Below, piece after piece: positions 1 to 11,168 of a DNA stretch of 64,000 bases (positions are counted from its first letter, which is position 1; every line of letters begins with the position of its first letter). A program made the position numbers and the translations under genes. The notes under the pieces were generated by a model that worked only from the letters and a program-made list of their open reading frames with translations, did no database searches and had not been told where the DNA came from. The stretch spans positions 10,660,520-10,724,519 of the forward strand of contig NC_054389.1 in the NCBI RefSeq assembly GCF_001625195.1, in the 5' to 3' direction. The DNA comes from Drechmeria coniospora (lineage: Eukaryota; Ascomycota; Sordariomycetes; Hypocreales; Ophiocordycipitaceae).

Positions 1-1975
1 TCCCGTCGCCGGGTAGGAACATCGCGGCCAAACGAACGGCGAAGCCTCGACGCTCCTTCCCGAATCTGCACAGCGCCGTCTACGCGTCCAACCCGAGAAG
101 CACGAGCGTCACGGGCCTTTCCGACCCGCGCTCCATCGTCCTCACGAAAAACCTCTCGACCTCGCTGCCCTTTGTCCCGCGCCGCCACCGGAGCACGAGC
201 CCGGCCCAGACGCTGAACCCGCGGGTTCCGAGCAAGCCGTCGAGGCAGAGGCGCGGGAGCTGGCAGGTGAACCGCGACCGCCGAAGCCTTCAGGAGATCG
301 AACACGACTGCGACGAGGATGACGGCGATGACATTCCCGACGGCATCATCCTTGACAACGTTCCCATCTCGCCTCGCCCCGCGAGCGAGCGGCCATCCAG
401 CCGCGGCACCTCCTTGTCCCCCTCGCCCGATGGCGCGCCCAAGGAGCGCGTCCGAAGCGTCGGGAACGGCACCCCGCCCGTCTCCCAGGCCCACGGCTCC
501 CTGCGGTCGCCTGCCCGGCGGGCAGAGGGCGTCGACAGGAACTCTCCGCTTCCCGCTCCCATCCGGACGCGGACCCTGAGCTGGAATGCCGCCCACGCCG
601 AGCTGAGTGACGAGGCCAAGGCTCTGACCGAGAAGCTCGAGCAGCACGCGGACGAGGAAGTGGTGCAGCACGCCAGACGACCGACCATCCCCGGCCGGCC
701 CAACACCTGGAACTCGAGCCAGTCCCCGCTCGATCATTTTTACGACAAGAAGGAGAGGGTCAAGTCGTCGACTCCCGAACTCCCTCCCCTGCGGCGATCC
801 AACATCATGGTCGATCCCCTCCCCATCTCGAAGGAGAAGGAGGCGGTCCTAAGCCGCACGCGACCCTCGTGGCTGCCCCCCAAGGATCGGGCCGAGGAGA
901 AGCGGCATCTGAAGGAGTACCAGAGGATGATGGTCGCCAGCGCCAAGGCCGACGAGCGACGCGAGGCGGCACGGCAATCGAAGACGGAGTCTCGGGACGC
1001 CAACGCCAACAGTTCGATGCATATTTGGGAAAACGACATCCTGCCGCGGTGGAACGAGGCGATCCGAGAGCGCAAGACCAGGGACTTGTGGTGGAAGGGC
1101 ATCGCCCCGCGCAGCCGAGGCGCCGTCTGGACACGGGCCGTCGGCAACGAGCTCGGCCTCTCCGGCACGACCTTCCGGACGGCCCTCGCGCGGGCCCACG
1201 ACCTCGAGGCCCGCGTCAAGACGGGCAGGGGCGACTCGGAGGATGTGAGGAGGGCCAAGTGGTTCGAGCAGATCCGGCACGACGCGGGCGACAAGACGTG
1301 GAGGGACTTGCGCATCTTTCAAATCAGCGGACCTCTTCACCAGGCGCTCGTCGACGTGCTGAGCGCCTATGCCATGTACCGGAACGACATCGGCTACGTT
1401 CTCGGCTGCAACGTGAGTGCCCCTGATCCGACGTGATGTCTCCCCACGGCGGCGGATGCTAACCGACGCCGTAGACCGTCGCCGCGCTCCTGCTCCTGAA
1501 CTTTCCCGACCCGGAAGCGGTATTCGTCACCCTTGCCAACCTCCTCAACCGACCTCTGCTCCTCTCCTTCTACACATCCGACCAAGCGGCCCAAACGGCG
1601 GCGTTCAATCTCGTGCTGCAGAAGCTGAGCCGCAGCTCGGCGGCGCTGTACAATCACCTGACGCAAACGGTGCAGGACTTGGATCCGAAGCTCTACCTCA
1701 GGGACCTGTTCGTGAGCATGTTCACGAGCTACCTCGGCGTCGACGAGGCCGCCCGGCTGTGGGACGTCTACGTCTTCGAGGGCGACCCCCTGCTTGTCCG
1801 CGCCGCTGTTGCCGTCCTCCTGTCGCACGAAATGGCGCTGCTAGGCAGCAGGACGGCCGCCGAGGTCAGGGCCGTCATGTCCAAAGCCGAGGCGAAATCA
1901 TGGACGGGCGCCGCTGGAGAGATTGGAGCGGAAGAACGCTTCATGCAGGCGGTCCGCGACGCGGGCCACCCTTGA
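1..1975 (+). CDS. TBC (Rab-GAP-like) domain protein, 5' partial
   Basis: The frame is open from base 3 with no ATG before the domain, so the gene begins outside the window. Exons are 3-1412 and 1475-1975 (stop TGA), with a 62-base intron starting GTGAGT, containing GCTAAC and ending TAG. The N-terminal half is low-complexity, rich in Ser, Pro and Arg. The C-terminal half is a TBC fold resembling TBC1D12/14-type proteins: a WWKGIAPRSRGAVW block, then LRIFQISGPLHQALVDVL, YVLGCNTVAALLLLNFP and ANLLNRPLL. TBC proteins normally act as GTPase-activating proteins for Rab GTPases in membrane traffic. Here the usual IxxDxxRT arginine-finger motif reads IRHDAGDKTW and the usual YxQG glutamine-finger motif reads YVLG, so activity is doubtful. 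At least 636 residues are present. The domain call is secure; the Rab target is unknown. Confidence 0.85.
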
Positions 1976-2929
1976 GAACGCGTTCCCGTCTCGGGCATCT
2001 CCATGGCTGCCGAGCCACGACGGGGCGACGGGCGACGGGCGACGGGCGAAGCCTGCACATGCACATATTCACGGCACGGCAAATGTATAGGGTCTGATTT
2101 ACAGCGGGTAGGTCATGTATATCAATGTACAGACACGAACAAGGATGCGAGCGGGGTGCGAGCCCACACCATCTGGCGTCATCTCGCAATGCGGAGAGGC
2201 GATCGACGCCCTGCTCCCGCATCCGTCTTCTTCCCAACCTAGAGCCCGATTCTACGAGTAAGTATATTGTTTTTAATCTCACCATAGCTAGCCCTCGGGG
2301 CGCATCGGACGGGGTAAGCGGTTGGACTAGGGGAGGCTTGTTACGTGTCAACGAACTGTTTGGATAATTAGTCATACGTCATGGCAGTCGAGTACACCAC
2401 ATAGATACGGACGATATTTACGTTGCATTGCCCGCCTTCTCCGATGGCTGTCGTCTCTGATGGACGCTTGACTGCGACGGAATGGCCGTCGACGACGAGT
2501 GAACGAACCCGTGAGCCGAAGTAGGAGATGTTTTGCGAGTCAGCCTTGGCCGACCAAAGATCACGTGATTCATACAAGGACGCGCTGCGACTTGTCTGCG
2601 AGGCAGGGGCAAGGCGAAGCGCCAGTGGTCTGACGAAGACGGAACCGCCACTACCGAGTCCCGAGTGCCAGACCCTGACCAATGCCTGGATTAGGTAATA
2701 TTCCTTGGTACCCGGTACTTTTAGCAAGTGGTCAGATCCCAGCAAGAGCTAGCCAGAAGGAGAGGCAACCCAAGACCCAGACGACGCAGACAAAAACAAG
2801 CTGACACTTGTTCCGTCCACGACTACCTTTCGAGCTGCACTCCCGCGAGCCATACCACGATCTCATCGTCGAGAGGCAACGGACCGGAGGTTTCCCGTCG
2901 GGCAGCTGCCGCACCTTCAGCCATACCCC
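1976..2929. other. Intergenic, no gene seen
   Basis: This holds the 3' flank of the TBC gene and the upstream region of the transposase-derived gene. Only short chance reading frames are open. A short direct repeat, GACGGGCGACGGGCGACGGG, lies near 2025-2046. No RNA gene or terminator structure was recognised. Confidence 0.5.
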
Positions 2930-3115
2930 CGGCCGCTCGGCCCGCTGCACGGCCAGCTGCACTCCCCGCGGCACTTTCAGCTGCGTCCCCGGCCGCGTCC
3001 CCAGCTCATCACCAGCCGCGTTCCATCCGCGTCCCCAGCTGCACTCCCGGCGGCACTTCCAGCCGCATCACCAGCTGCACTCCCGGCGGCGGCGGCGTCG
3101 GCGGCGGCGGCGAGC
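2930..3115. repeat. Degenerate GC-rich repeats in the leader of the transposase-derived gene
   Basis: Imperfect copies of a motif like CAGCTGCACTCCCGGCGGCA recur several times and end in a GGCGGCGGC run just before the chosen ATG at 3120. The same reading frame stays open back to 2808, so these repeats could be translated as a Pro/Ser/Arg/His-rich extension, but their simple composition suggests an untranslated leader. Confidence 0.6.
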
Positions 3116-3119
3116 CATC

Positions 3120-4235
3120 ATGCCGGCGGGCAGCTACAAGCAAGGCGACACGCCCAAGAGGGCCATGGTCCGCGGCACCATCTCCTATCTCGAGTCGCAA
3201 GGCCTGCCCGTCAACAAGTCGGCCATCTTTCGGCACTTTGAGCTCTCCCGCTCGCAGGGGTACTCGGCCCTGAGCCTGCCGTCGAGCAAACGAAGCGACC
3301 CTGAGTGGGAGGAGACGCGCGGGCGCCCCAACAAGATCTCGGACGCGGACCAGAGCAGGATGGAGGCCGTCATGTGGGACGACGAGCGCTACATGGACGA
3401 CGAGACGTTCAACTGGACGGCGCTGGCCAAGGCGGCGGGCGTCGAGATGACGTGCAACCCAAGGACGCTGCACCGGACCATGGGCACCATGTGGTACAGG
3501 CGATGCCTCGGCTGCGGCCGTTCGGTGGTGCACAAGCGCTGCTGCGACAAGAGGGTCGACTGGGCGCGGCGGATGCTCGAGGCGTACCCGCACGCGCAGG
3601 ACTGGCGACCGATGCGCTTCAGCATCGAGCTGCACTTTGGCTTCGGCCTCGACGGCAAGGTGCGCCTGCTGCCCCGGCCCGGCGAGCGATTCTGCACCGG
3701 CTGCGGCGACATGGCCGAGGCGAAATGGCCGCGCGACGTCCGGCGCCTGCACGCCTGGGCCGCGGCCGGCCACGGCTTCAAGAGCGAGCTCGTCTTCTAC
3801 GACGAGTCGACGAACCCGAACAACGTCGGCGTCCTGACCATGGCGGCCTACCACGACAAGGTGCTCGACAAGACGGTCAAGCAGTGGCTCCAGAACGGCG
3901 AGGCCTTCATCCTGCACGAGGACGTCGAGGCCTTTGCCCACGGCGGGCTGAGCAAGCAGAACATGGTGCAGCAGTGGAAGGAGAGCACGGGCCTGCGGCA
4001 GGTCTTCAGCTGCGGCGACAGCCCGGACCTGAGCCCGCTCGAGTCGCTCTGGCCGGCGCAGAAGCAGTGGCAGAGCGAGCTGCCCAAGAAGGACTGGGAC
4101 GACGAGACGCTGCGCGAGGCGGCGCGCGAGGCCTGGCGAAGGCTCGAGCAGGAGCGGGTGAACATCTGGGTCGACTTCATGCCGCAGCGGCTGGCGCAGG
4201 TGATTCAGAGCGACGGCAAGCTGGTGCCGTGGTAG
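3120..4235 (+). CDS. Tc1-type DDE transposase-derived protein, probably domesticated
   Basis: An intact single-exon frame of 371 residues. The N-terminal ~160 residues hold two helix-turn-helix-like segments (about 15-55 and 70-125) and Cys pairs at CLGCG and RCC. The C-terminal part follows the fungal Tc1/DDE_3 pattern: FSIELHFGFG (166-175) where family members have FSDExHFGxG, then RRLHAWAAAGHGFKSELVFY, HED (Asp268), and SPDLSPLESLW with Glu308. The first catalytic Asp is therefore replaced by Ile169, while the second Asp and the Glu remain, 39 residues apart. No terminal inverted repeats were found by eye, and the GC-rich composition resembles neighbouring genes rather than a mutated repeat copy. 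Inference: a transposase fold kept for a non-transposition role such as DNA binding. A start at 2808 would add 104 residues of repeat-derived sequence. Confidence 0.8.
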   Translation: MPAGSYKQGDTPKRAMVRGTISYLESQGLPVNKSAIFRHFELSRSQGYSALSLPSSKRSDPEWEETRGRPNKISDADQSRMEAVMWDDERYMDDETFNWTALAKAAGVEMTCNPRTLHRTMGTMWYRRCLGCGRSVVHKRCCDKRVDWARRMLEAYPHAQDWRPMRFSIELHFGFGLDGKVRLLPRPGERFCTGCGDMAEAKWPRDVRRLHAWAAAGHGFKSELVFYDESTNPNNVGVLTMAAYHDKVLDKTVKQWLQNGEAFILHEDVEAFAHGGLSKQNMVQQWKESTGLRQVFSCGDSPDLSPLESLWPAQKQWQSELPKKDWDDETLREAAREAWRRLEQERVNIWVDFMPQRLAQVIQSDGKLVPW

Positions 4236-4559
4236 GCTGATGGGTGGAGGCGGCCGTCGGCCGTGACGCTGGTGACGCCGACGCCGACGATGATGTGCTG
4301 GGAGTCAATTCGAATGAGCGCGGTCGCATTGCGTTGGGCGTTGGAAGCGTGGGATCTGTCGCTCCCTTCTATTTTCGCCTGCCCCATTTTCCTCCTTTAT
4401 TTACTTTTTTTTTCATTTTCGCTTGAATGGCTGCCACTAGCTTGCTCCCTCTACAAGCGCGCCGTTGGCGGCCGTGCTGCGGCGGCCGTGCCTTGGATGA
4501 AGACGAGGCCGGCTGCGCAAGCACTTTGAGCATCACCGCGCACACATTGTACAGTACAC
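4236..4559. other. 3' flank of the transposase-derived gene, no gene seen
   Basis: A short AT-richer stretch with T runs near 4400-4425. No coding potential or structured element was recognised. Confidence 0.4.
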
Positions 4560-7500
4560 ATGCTAGGAAGTAACAATGCTCCGTAAGCGCTGAAATTTTG
4601 TACAGGTGTATACCTCCAAGCAAGTTCGGAGCATTACTTGCGCATCTACATATACAAGGACACGCCGAACGCAAGCAGACCACCGCATGCCTCACGACGG
4701 TTTCGGTCACCACATGGCCCTTGGTTGACGATGAGACGATGTTTTTTTTTGCCATTGGATGGGGTGCAATTCGGCAATGGAAACAAACTATGGCTCTTCA
4801 TTCAGGCGGGCGACAGAAAGCAGGAACGTCGACCATGGCTTGAAATCGTCAAACGTTCCCGCTGGTGGCAGCGACGGTGGCCGTGTAAGCCTCTTGCACC
4901 ACAGGTATACTGCAGGGCGGAATGCAGTGTCTCCACCGTTTCTCGGCCATCATGTGCGTTTCATGATTTCGTTGATTTGGCAAATATTTGGGCTCGGGAG
5001 TGCACAGTAACGCCGTCTACAGATGGTTGTATACAGACACATGTAGTACGAATATGCTTGTGATTCTTTGCACGTACGGATGGCACGTTCTGGAAGAGCA
5101 CGCTAGGAGCATGCATCTGCCTACATGTACGGACGAGTATATGTGAAGCCCTTACTGTACATGTACTTACTGTAGTTGTGTTCAAGGGAGAGGAACGGAC
5201 GCGCCCATACGAACGAGTACGGAGTACAGTATAAAGTACTAGGTATGCAGACGCTGATAGGAACTATTCCTGCGCCTCCGGAGTGCTGTAAATGTACTGT
5301 GAGTACAGCATCCGTACAAGTAAGTACATGCTCATCCAGTACGCACATGCGTACGGAGTAATAATCATAACAGTTCATACGTACTTACTTACAGTACATG
5401 TAAGTACTTACTTACAGTTGTTGTACTCCGTACGAGCACTTGCAAGTAATATTACCAAGTGGACTTGGACTCCGCACTACGTACTTGTAAGTACTTAGCG
5501 CTTCGTTACAAAATACAGTGTGTAATTACTACGGAGTCCTGTAAGTACTTACATGTAGACCTTCTGATTGCACCAATCAAGTGCATCGTATTAGTACCTA
5601 CTTACAGGCCATGGCACAGTATGGAGCACCCCGTAATGTTCGGCACATCTTGTACTTACTTAAACTGTAAGTGCTCCGTAGTTTGGAGGACTCCACAAGG
5701 TTCCCAGTCCGGAACTAAGTCGAGTCTGGTCTGAGTAGCCTAAATAGTGGACTGGGAATGTGGGCATACGGGCTCCACCCAAGTAAGCCGGTAATCCTGG
5801 ACTCAAGTACTCCGTACTTAGACCTATGGTTCGTGCATCCGCCCGCCGTCCGGGCTCTACATGTAAGTACAACTACTTAGCTGGGCTCAACAAATTTCCC
5901 AACAGAAGATCTTTTCTCGCCCATGACGAGAACTCGTACGAGCACCCAGTCGGCCTGTGCATGCTACCAGCAGTGCCTGTGCATTTCCTACAAGTAACAA
6001 TACTTGCTTTGTAAGTAGGCACGTAGATACCCTGCAGTATGGAGCACGCTGCACGGGTCAAGTGCTGGTAATACAGAAGAACGTACGGAGTACAATTTTC
6101 CTACCGAGAATCACACATGTGGTACTTGTATACTATGGAGTATCACACCCATTCATTCTACACCTGGAACGCATTGCATGTACTGTACAGTAACTACTGT
6201 ACGTGGCAGGATACAGTAAGTACTTGCTCTCTCGTCTGGAGCTGCTCCGATAGTGCTTCCTTACCGTACTACTGTACACCTACTGTAAGTACTTACTTGC
6301 AACTCCTCCGTACACACATGTTGATTTGGGCTGTAGGCGTGGGTTTTGGTAGTTGTGCGCGCCTTGGTACTAGCACACCTACATGTTCATGAAGACAGGC
6401 AATAATGCCAGAAACTTGCTTTTGAACCCCTTCTAGTTCAGCCTCGTCCCTGCACTTCAGTTGCCTTTCCTACGAGGCTACGAGGTACGTAAGTAGTATT
6501 GCAATTGCGCCGCTGCAACGGGGTGCTCACATTTAGGTACTTATTGCATGCAAGTACGGAGCACACTGTTCCGACTCACTTACTGTATACTAAGGTAGTA
6601 AGTATATGTGCTCCGTGCTCCGTACCTGTAAGTTCCTTGTGATACAAGCACACATGGTGTACTGTACGGAGTGCAGTACTGTACTTGCCACCACAGCAGT
6701 TCACTCCCCGTCCTGCTCCAAGGATCAACTAATACGGTGGGGTGGCAAAAGTGTCGATTCACTTTGTAGCAGTAGCGCCACCAAAATTGAAGCATCATTT
6801 TTGTCTAGTGGCTGTACCAAGTAAGTACCCGTAGTGAGTACTGATAGTCCTTGCAGTGATGTACAGTGCATGCACTGGACGTTTCAAGTATTGGTGGCAG
6901 CATGAGCACGAGTAACAGTACTCCCCAAATTTACATCTAAGTACATGGCAGGCAGTATTATTACTGGACAACAGCACATGTGCTGGTCTCGCCTCCAGGC
7001 CAATTGCAATCGGGTGGTCAGCAATCTAGCCTGTCGTCCAATCTAAACGAGGGCATTTACGAGCCTGAGATGGAGTATCCACCAAATGACCTACTCAAGT
7101 ACAGGCTACATACTGTACTGTACTTACGCCGACGTGCAGCACACAGATGCGTACTTACTTGCATGGGCATGTACAGTACTTACAAGTACTTGAGTACATT
7201 GCAGTAAGTACACATGTACGGAATACTTGTAGCACAGGTGTACAGTAGACTGAGTGTTGTGCTCGCACTTCTCCTTGTACTTGTAGTCTATAGCATAGCA
7301 CTTGTATCTACTAAAGCACAAGCTCTATGAGCAAGTGCACCTACACTGTCTGCACAAGTAGGTGTACAAATAAGCACCTGTAAGTAATACTCCGTATTAC
7401 TAGGTGTGGAATTACGGTCTGGAGCGTGAGTACTGTACTTACACCTACAGCACATGTACTTACCGTACATGTCCAAGTATGTGCCGTGCTTAGCTGGATA

Positions 7501-8720
7501 GGTACCCACCAGCCGCGCAAGAAGTACTCCGTACAAATGGTACTATTACCGTACCGTACTGTACTCCATACTGCAGGTGCCACATACACTGTATTACAGT
7601 ACAAGGACGGCAAATAGGTGCACAACTAAATCTACTTGTATTGCCTGTGCTGTAAGTGTACTGTAAGTGTACCTAGTACTGTAAAACTGCACATGTACTC
7701 CGTACCTATGCACTGCAAGTATTGCTACTCTACCACAACATGCCGGTCACGTACAAGCGCGCAAGCCTGAGCGGCACTACGATTCCAAACACCACTACTA
7801 CCTACTTGTACTGTACCTAGTTGTAGTGGTGCGAGTGCCGTGCAGTCCTTCGCACTCTTGTTGTATGATCGCGCCGGCGTCTCATGTCCCAAGTCCCCAC
7901 CTGGTCCCGTCAGCCAAGCCGCCTCTACGATTGTAGGGCCCAACCACGACGGCCAATGACGGACGTGGCCTAGCCCGAGCTGGCAGCGCGCGAGAGTACT
8001 TAGAGGCCAACGACTGCGTCGCTAAACGCGCAAGTCTGCCTCCTCGTCTTCCTCCCCAGCCAGCATGCAGCCCGACATGTGAAGGCGATGGGCCGTAGGG
8101 TGATGCACATGCTTGGCCGTCCCCTCGAAGAGTGTCTCGAAGAGGAAATTCGAGACTCATCGGCACCTGCTGAATGTCAGGGGCGCCATCGTTCATCGTC
8201 CGTCCACACCTCGAAACAATCGGCTGCTGCCTCTGGGGTGCTGTCCCCTCTACTGTGCAAGTACTTACAGTACTTACTGTACGGAGTGCAGGGCATGTAC
8301 TTGCATGCCTGCTAGGTTTTGCATTTTACCGACGTGTACGGAGTACGGAGTACTGTGCTTTCACTTGGTACTGGCAATGCAGTGCAGCACGGTACAACGG
8401 TGAATGCGGCGAGGCTTGGCGACCACAGGGCCGTTGCAGTGCACTTACTTTAGTACTCACAACTAAGTATTACAGTACATGTGCAGTCCGCAGTGCCTGC
8501 ATGAGAATACTGTCCTGGACCGCCATAAAGTGCAAGTACAAGCACTCGGTGGGTGTACATGTACTCCGTACTTGTGCACTGGTTTGTGCGCCGTCGTTCG
8601 CCGAGCGTACCATCTTGCTTCATCCCTCCCGTCCTTTCGCTCCGTCCGCTATGAATGCTGCGTACAGTAAGGAGTACTTTTGGTGATGATGAATCGGTTC
8701 TGCGTCGGTAAATCTCGAGA
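4560..8720. repeat. Gene-poor island filled with GTAC-based short inverted repeats
   Basis: More than 4 kb without a credible gene. Motifs GTACGGAGTAC, its complement GTACTCCGTAC, AAGTACTTAC, TGTAAGTAC and ACATGTAC recur throughout in both orientations, often overlapping (for example around 5330-5480, 6540-6680, 7430-7560 and 8250-8370). GTAC is its own reverse complement, so GTAC-GGA-GTAC is a perfect inverted repeat with a 3-base loop. Variants with GCAC or GTGC in place of GTAC occur. A patch at about 7860-8230 is nearly free of the motif but shows no recognisable gene. Copies are scattered, not in a fixed tandem period. Confidence 0.8.
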
Positions 8721-9619
8721 CATGGGCACCATGCAATCCTGCAGGCTTATGCCCTGGCTGGTGACAAGTCTCTGCCGCCAACCCCCTCGTTGTGCCAGCG
8801 GCCATGGGAAGCGGTGTGCCGGTTTGCTGCGACCTACCACTCTCGTCCGTTCAGATACATGCCCTTGCAAACGCTCGACAAAGTCTGCCTCCTCGCCCCC
8901 CCCCCCCCCCCCCCCCCGGCCCGTGCTAGCATTGCACACTACCAATTCCTCCGTCGTGCCGCAGAGACGCGGACCAAAGACCAGACAAGCTCACTCCTCG
9001 CACTCCACCTGCAACTCAATCGCCCTCTGTGCGCTGTCTCGCATCGGCCCCTTGCCCATTCTTTTCCTCTTGCTTTCCCTCTTCTCTCTCTCGCTCTTCA
9101 TCGCCACGACGCAATCCCCTCCATTTCCGACTTGCCATTCGCGCAGTGGTAACGAATTTTTTTGACCGCTGTTGCTGCTCCTCCAACCAGAGTCGGCATT
9201 CACTTACACGGCCGCCATACATACCTAAGTACTAGGTAGGTACCGAACCGGCACGACCATTGCCTTGCAAGCAGGTGCAAGTACTTGCAGCACAGTGCTG
9301 TACAGTACCGTACTGTACAGATATTGGTGACTTTCCGCCCCACGACCCTCCTAGGCCCCAACAATTTCCGACACCTCGAGTCAGCCGAGAATCAATCTCG
9401 TCTCGACCGCACTCTCTCACGACCGCACATTCGCCTACTTACACGCAGAGCTCTCCCTCGCCCCTGTTCGTCTTCCGCACGACAGAGAAGACTGGAGGAC
9501 CGGTACGAGTTCGACCAAACGAGGCAGGACAGAGGCGATTGAATCGACTCAAAACCGAGTGCACTTTCTTGAACATATTCACCCAACTCACTGGCTCCCG
9601 CTCGCCTGCCTCCACGACA
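8721..9619 (+). promoter_or_regulatory. Upstream and leader region of the delta-12 desaturase gene
   Basis: This carries a pure C run, a pyrimidine-rich stretch at about 9060-9105 (CTCTTCTCTCTCTCGCTCTTC type), typical of strongly expressed fungal promoters, and a small GTAC-motif patch at 9225-9320. The transcription start cannot be fixed from sequence. Confidence 0.45.
8896..8917. repeat. Poly-C run of 22
   Basis: Twenty-two consecutive C bases, about 700 bases upstream of the desaturase start. Homopolymers of this length are prone to length change and to sequencing error. Confidence 0.9.
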
Positions 9620-11168
9620 ATGGCTGCCGTCTCCTCGTCGGTTCGCAAGAACCCCGTCCTTCGCCGGACGGCCAATTCGGCCGGTGTCGCCGACTCCGAG
9701 TCCTCGACCGCCGTCTCGCCCTCGGACTCGCCCCGTCAGTCGGCCTCCTCGACCTCTCTCTCCTCTCTGTCCTCGACGGACGCATCTCGCAAGGCGACCG
9801 ACTACGGCGGCCTCGTCGACACCTACGGCAACGCCTTTACGCCCCCCGACTTCACCATCAAGGACATCCGCGATGCCATCCCCAAGCACTGCTTCGAGCG
9901 TTCGGCCCTGACGGGCTACGCCTACATCCTCCGTGACCTTGTCTGCCTCGCCACCACCTTCCTCCTCTTCCACAACTTCGTCACGCCAGAGCACGTTCCC
10001 TCGACCTTCGCTCGCGCCCTCCTCTGGGGCCTCTACACCGTCCTCCAGGGCCTCTTCGGCACCGGCCTCTGGGTCATCGCCCACGAGTGCGGCCATGGTG
10101 CCTTCTCCCCCTCGCGTGCCGTCAACGACTTCACCGGCTGGGTCCTGCACTCGGCCCTCCTCGTCCCCTACTTCAGCTGGCAAATCTCCCACTCCAAGCA
10201 CCACAAGGCCACCGGCAACATGGAGCGAGACATGGTCTTCGTCCCCCGTACCCGCGAGCAGCAAGCATCTCGCCTCGGTAGAAAGGTCCACGAGCTCGCC
10301 GAGCTCGCCGAGGACACGCCCGTCTTCACACTGATCATGCTCGTCGCCCAGCAGCTCGTCGGCTGGCCCAACTACCTCTTGACCAACGTCACCGGCCACG
10401 ACTACCACGAGCGCCAGCGCGAGGGCCGCGGCAAGGGCAAGCGCAACGGCCTCGGCGGCGGCGTCAACCACTTTGACCCTCGCAGCCCCCTGTACGAGGC
10501 CAAGGACGCCAAGCTCATCCTTATCAGTGACATTGGCATCGGCCTCACCGCCACCGCCCTGTACTTTCTCGGCAACAAGTTCGGCTGGGCCAACCTGGCC
10601 GTCTGGTATTTCATCCCGTATCTTTGGGTCAACCACTGGCTTGGTTCGTCTCCCCCCCCGTCCCCCGTTGTCGTGGCCATGGCCGGCCTTGTCGGCGTCG
10701 TCGTCGTCGAGCCGTCGTCGTCGTCCTGCCGTATTCCGTTGCTGATTCGATTCCTCCGCAGTCGCCATCACCTTCCTCCAGCACACGGACCCGTCTCTGC
10801 CCCACTACACGGCCGATGAGTGGAACTTCGTCCGAGGAGCGGCCGCGACGATCGATCGGGAGATGGGCTTCATCGGCCGCCACCTCCTGCACGGCATCAT
10901 CGAGACGCACGTCCTGCATCACTACGTCAGCAGCATCCCCTTCTACCACGCCGACGAGGCCACGGATGCCATCCGCCCCATCATGGGCAAGCACTATCGC
11001 TCCGACACCAAGGACGGCCCCTTGGGGTTCATCCGCGCCATGTACAAAAGCGCTCGCATGTGCCAGTGGGTGGAGCCGAGCGAAAAGGCCGAGGGCGCCG
11101 CAAAGGGCATTCTCTTCTTCCGCAACAAGAACGGCCTCGGCACCAAGCCCATGTCGATGAAGGCCTAA
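9620..11168 (+). CDS. Oleate delta-12 fatty acid desaturase (FAD2 type)
   Basis: Exons 9620-10643 and 10762-11168 encode 476 residues, a normal length. The enzyme introduces the delta-12 double bond into oleoyl chains to give linoleate at the endoplasmic reticulum. The three di-iron His boxes are present: HECGH (155-159), HSKHH (191-195) and HVLHH (391-395), with hydrophobic membrane segments between. The 118-base intron splits the WL/VAITFLQHTDP block, with donor GTTCGT and acceptor CGCAG. The N-terminus is Ser/Thr-rich, as is usual for fungal members. The start is the first ATG giving the expected MAAVSSSVRKN-like N-terminus; an in-frame open stretch upstream lacks family features. A delta-12/omega-3 bifunctional relative is possible, but the boxes and length fit delta-12. 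Confidence 0.93.

Noticed and set aside
2808..3119. N-terminal extension of the transposase-derived protein
   Set aside because: Encoded by degenerate repeats, with no similarity to the family, which fits a start at 3120.
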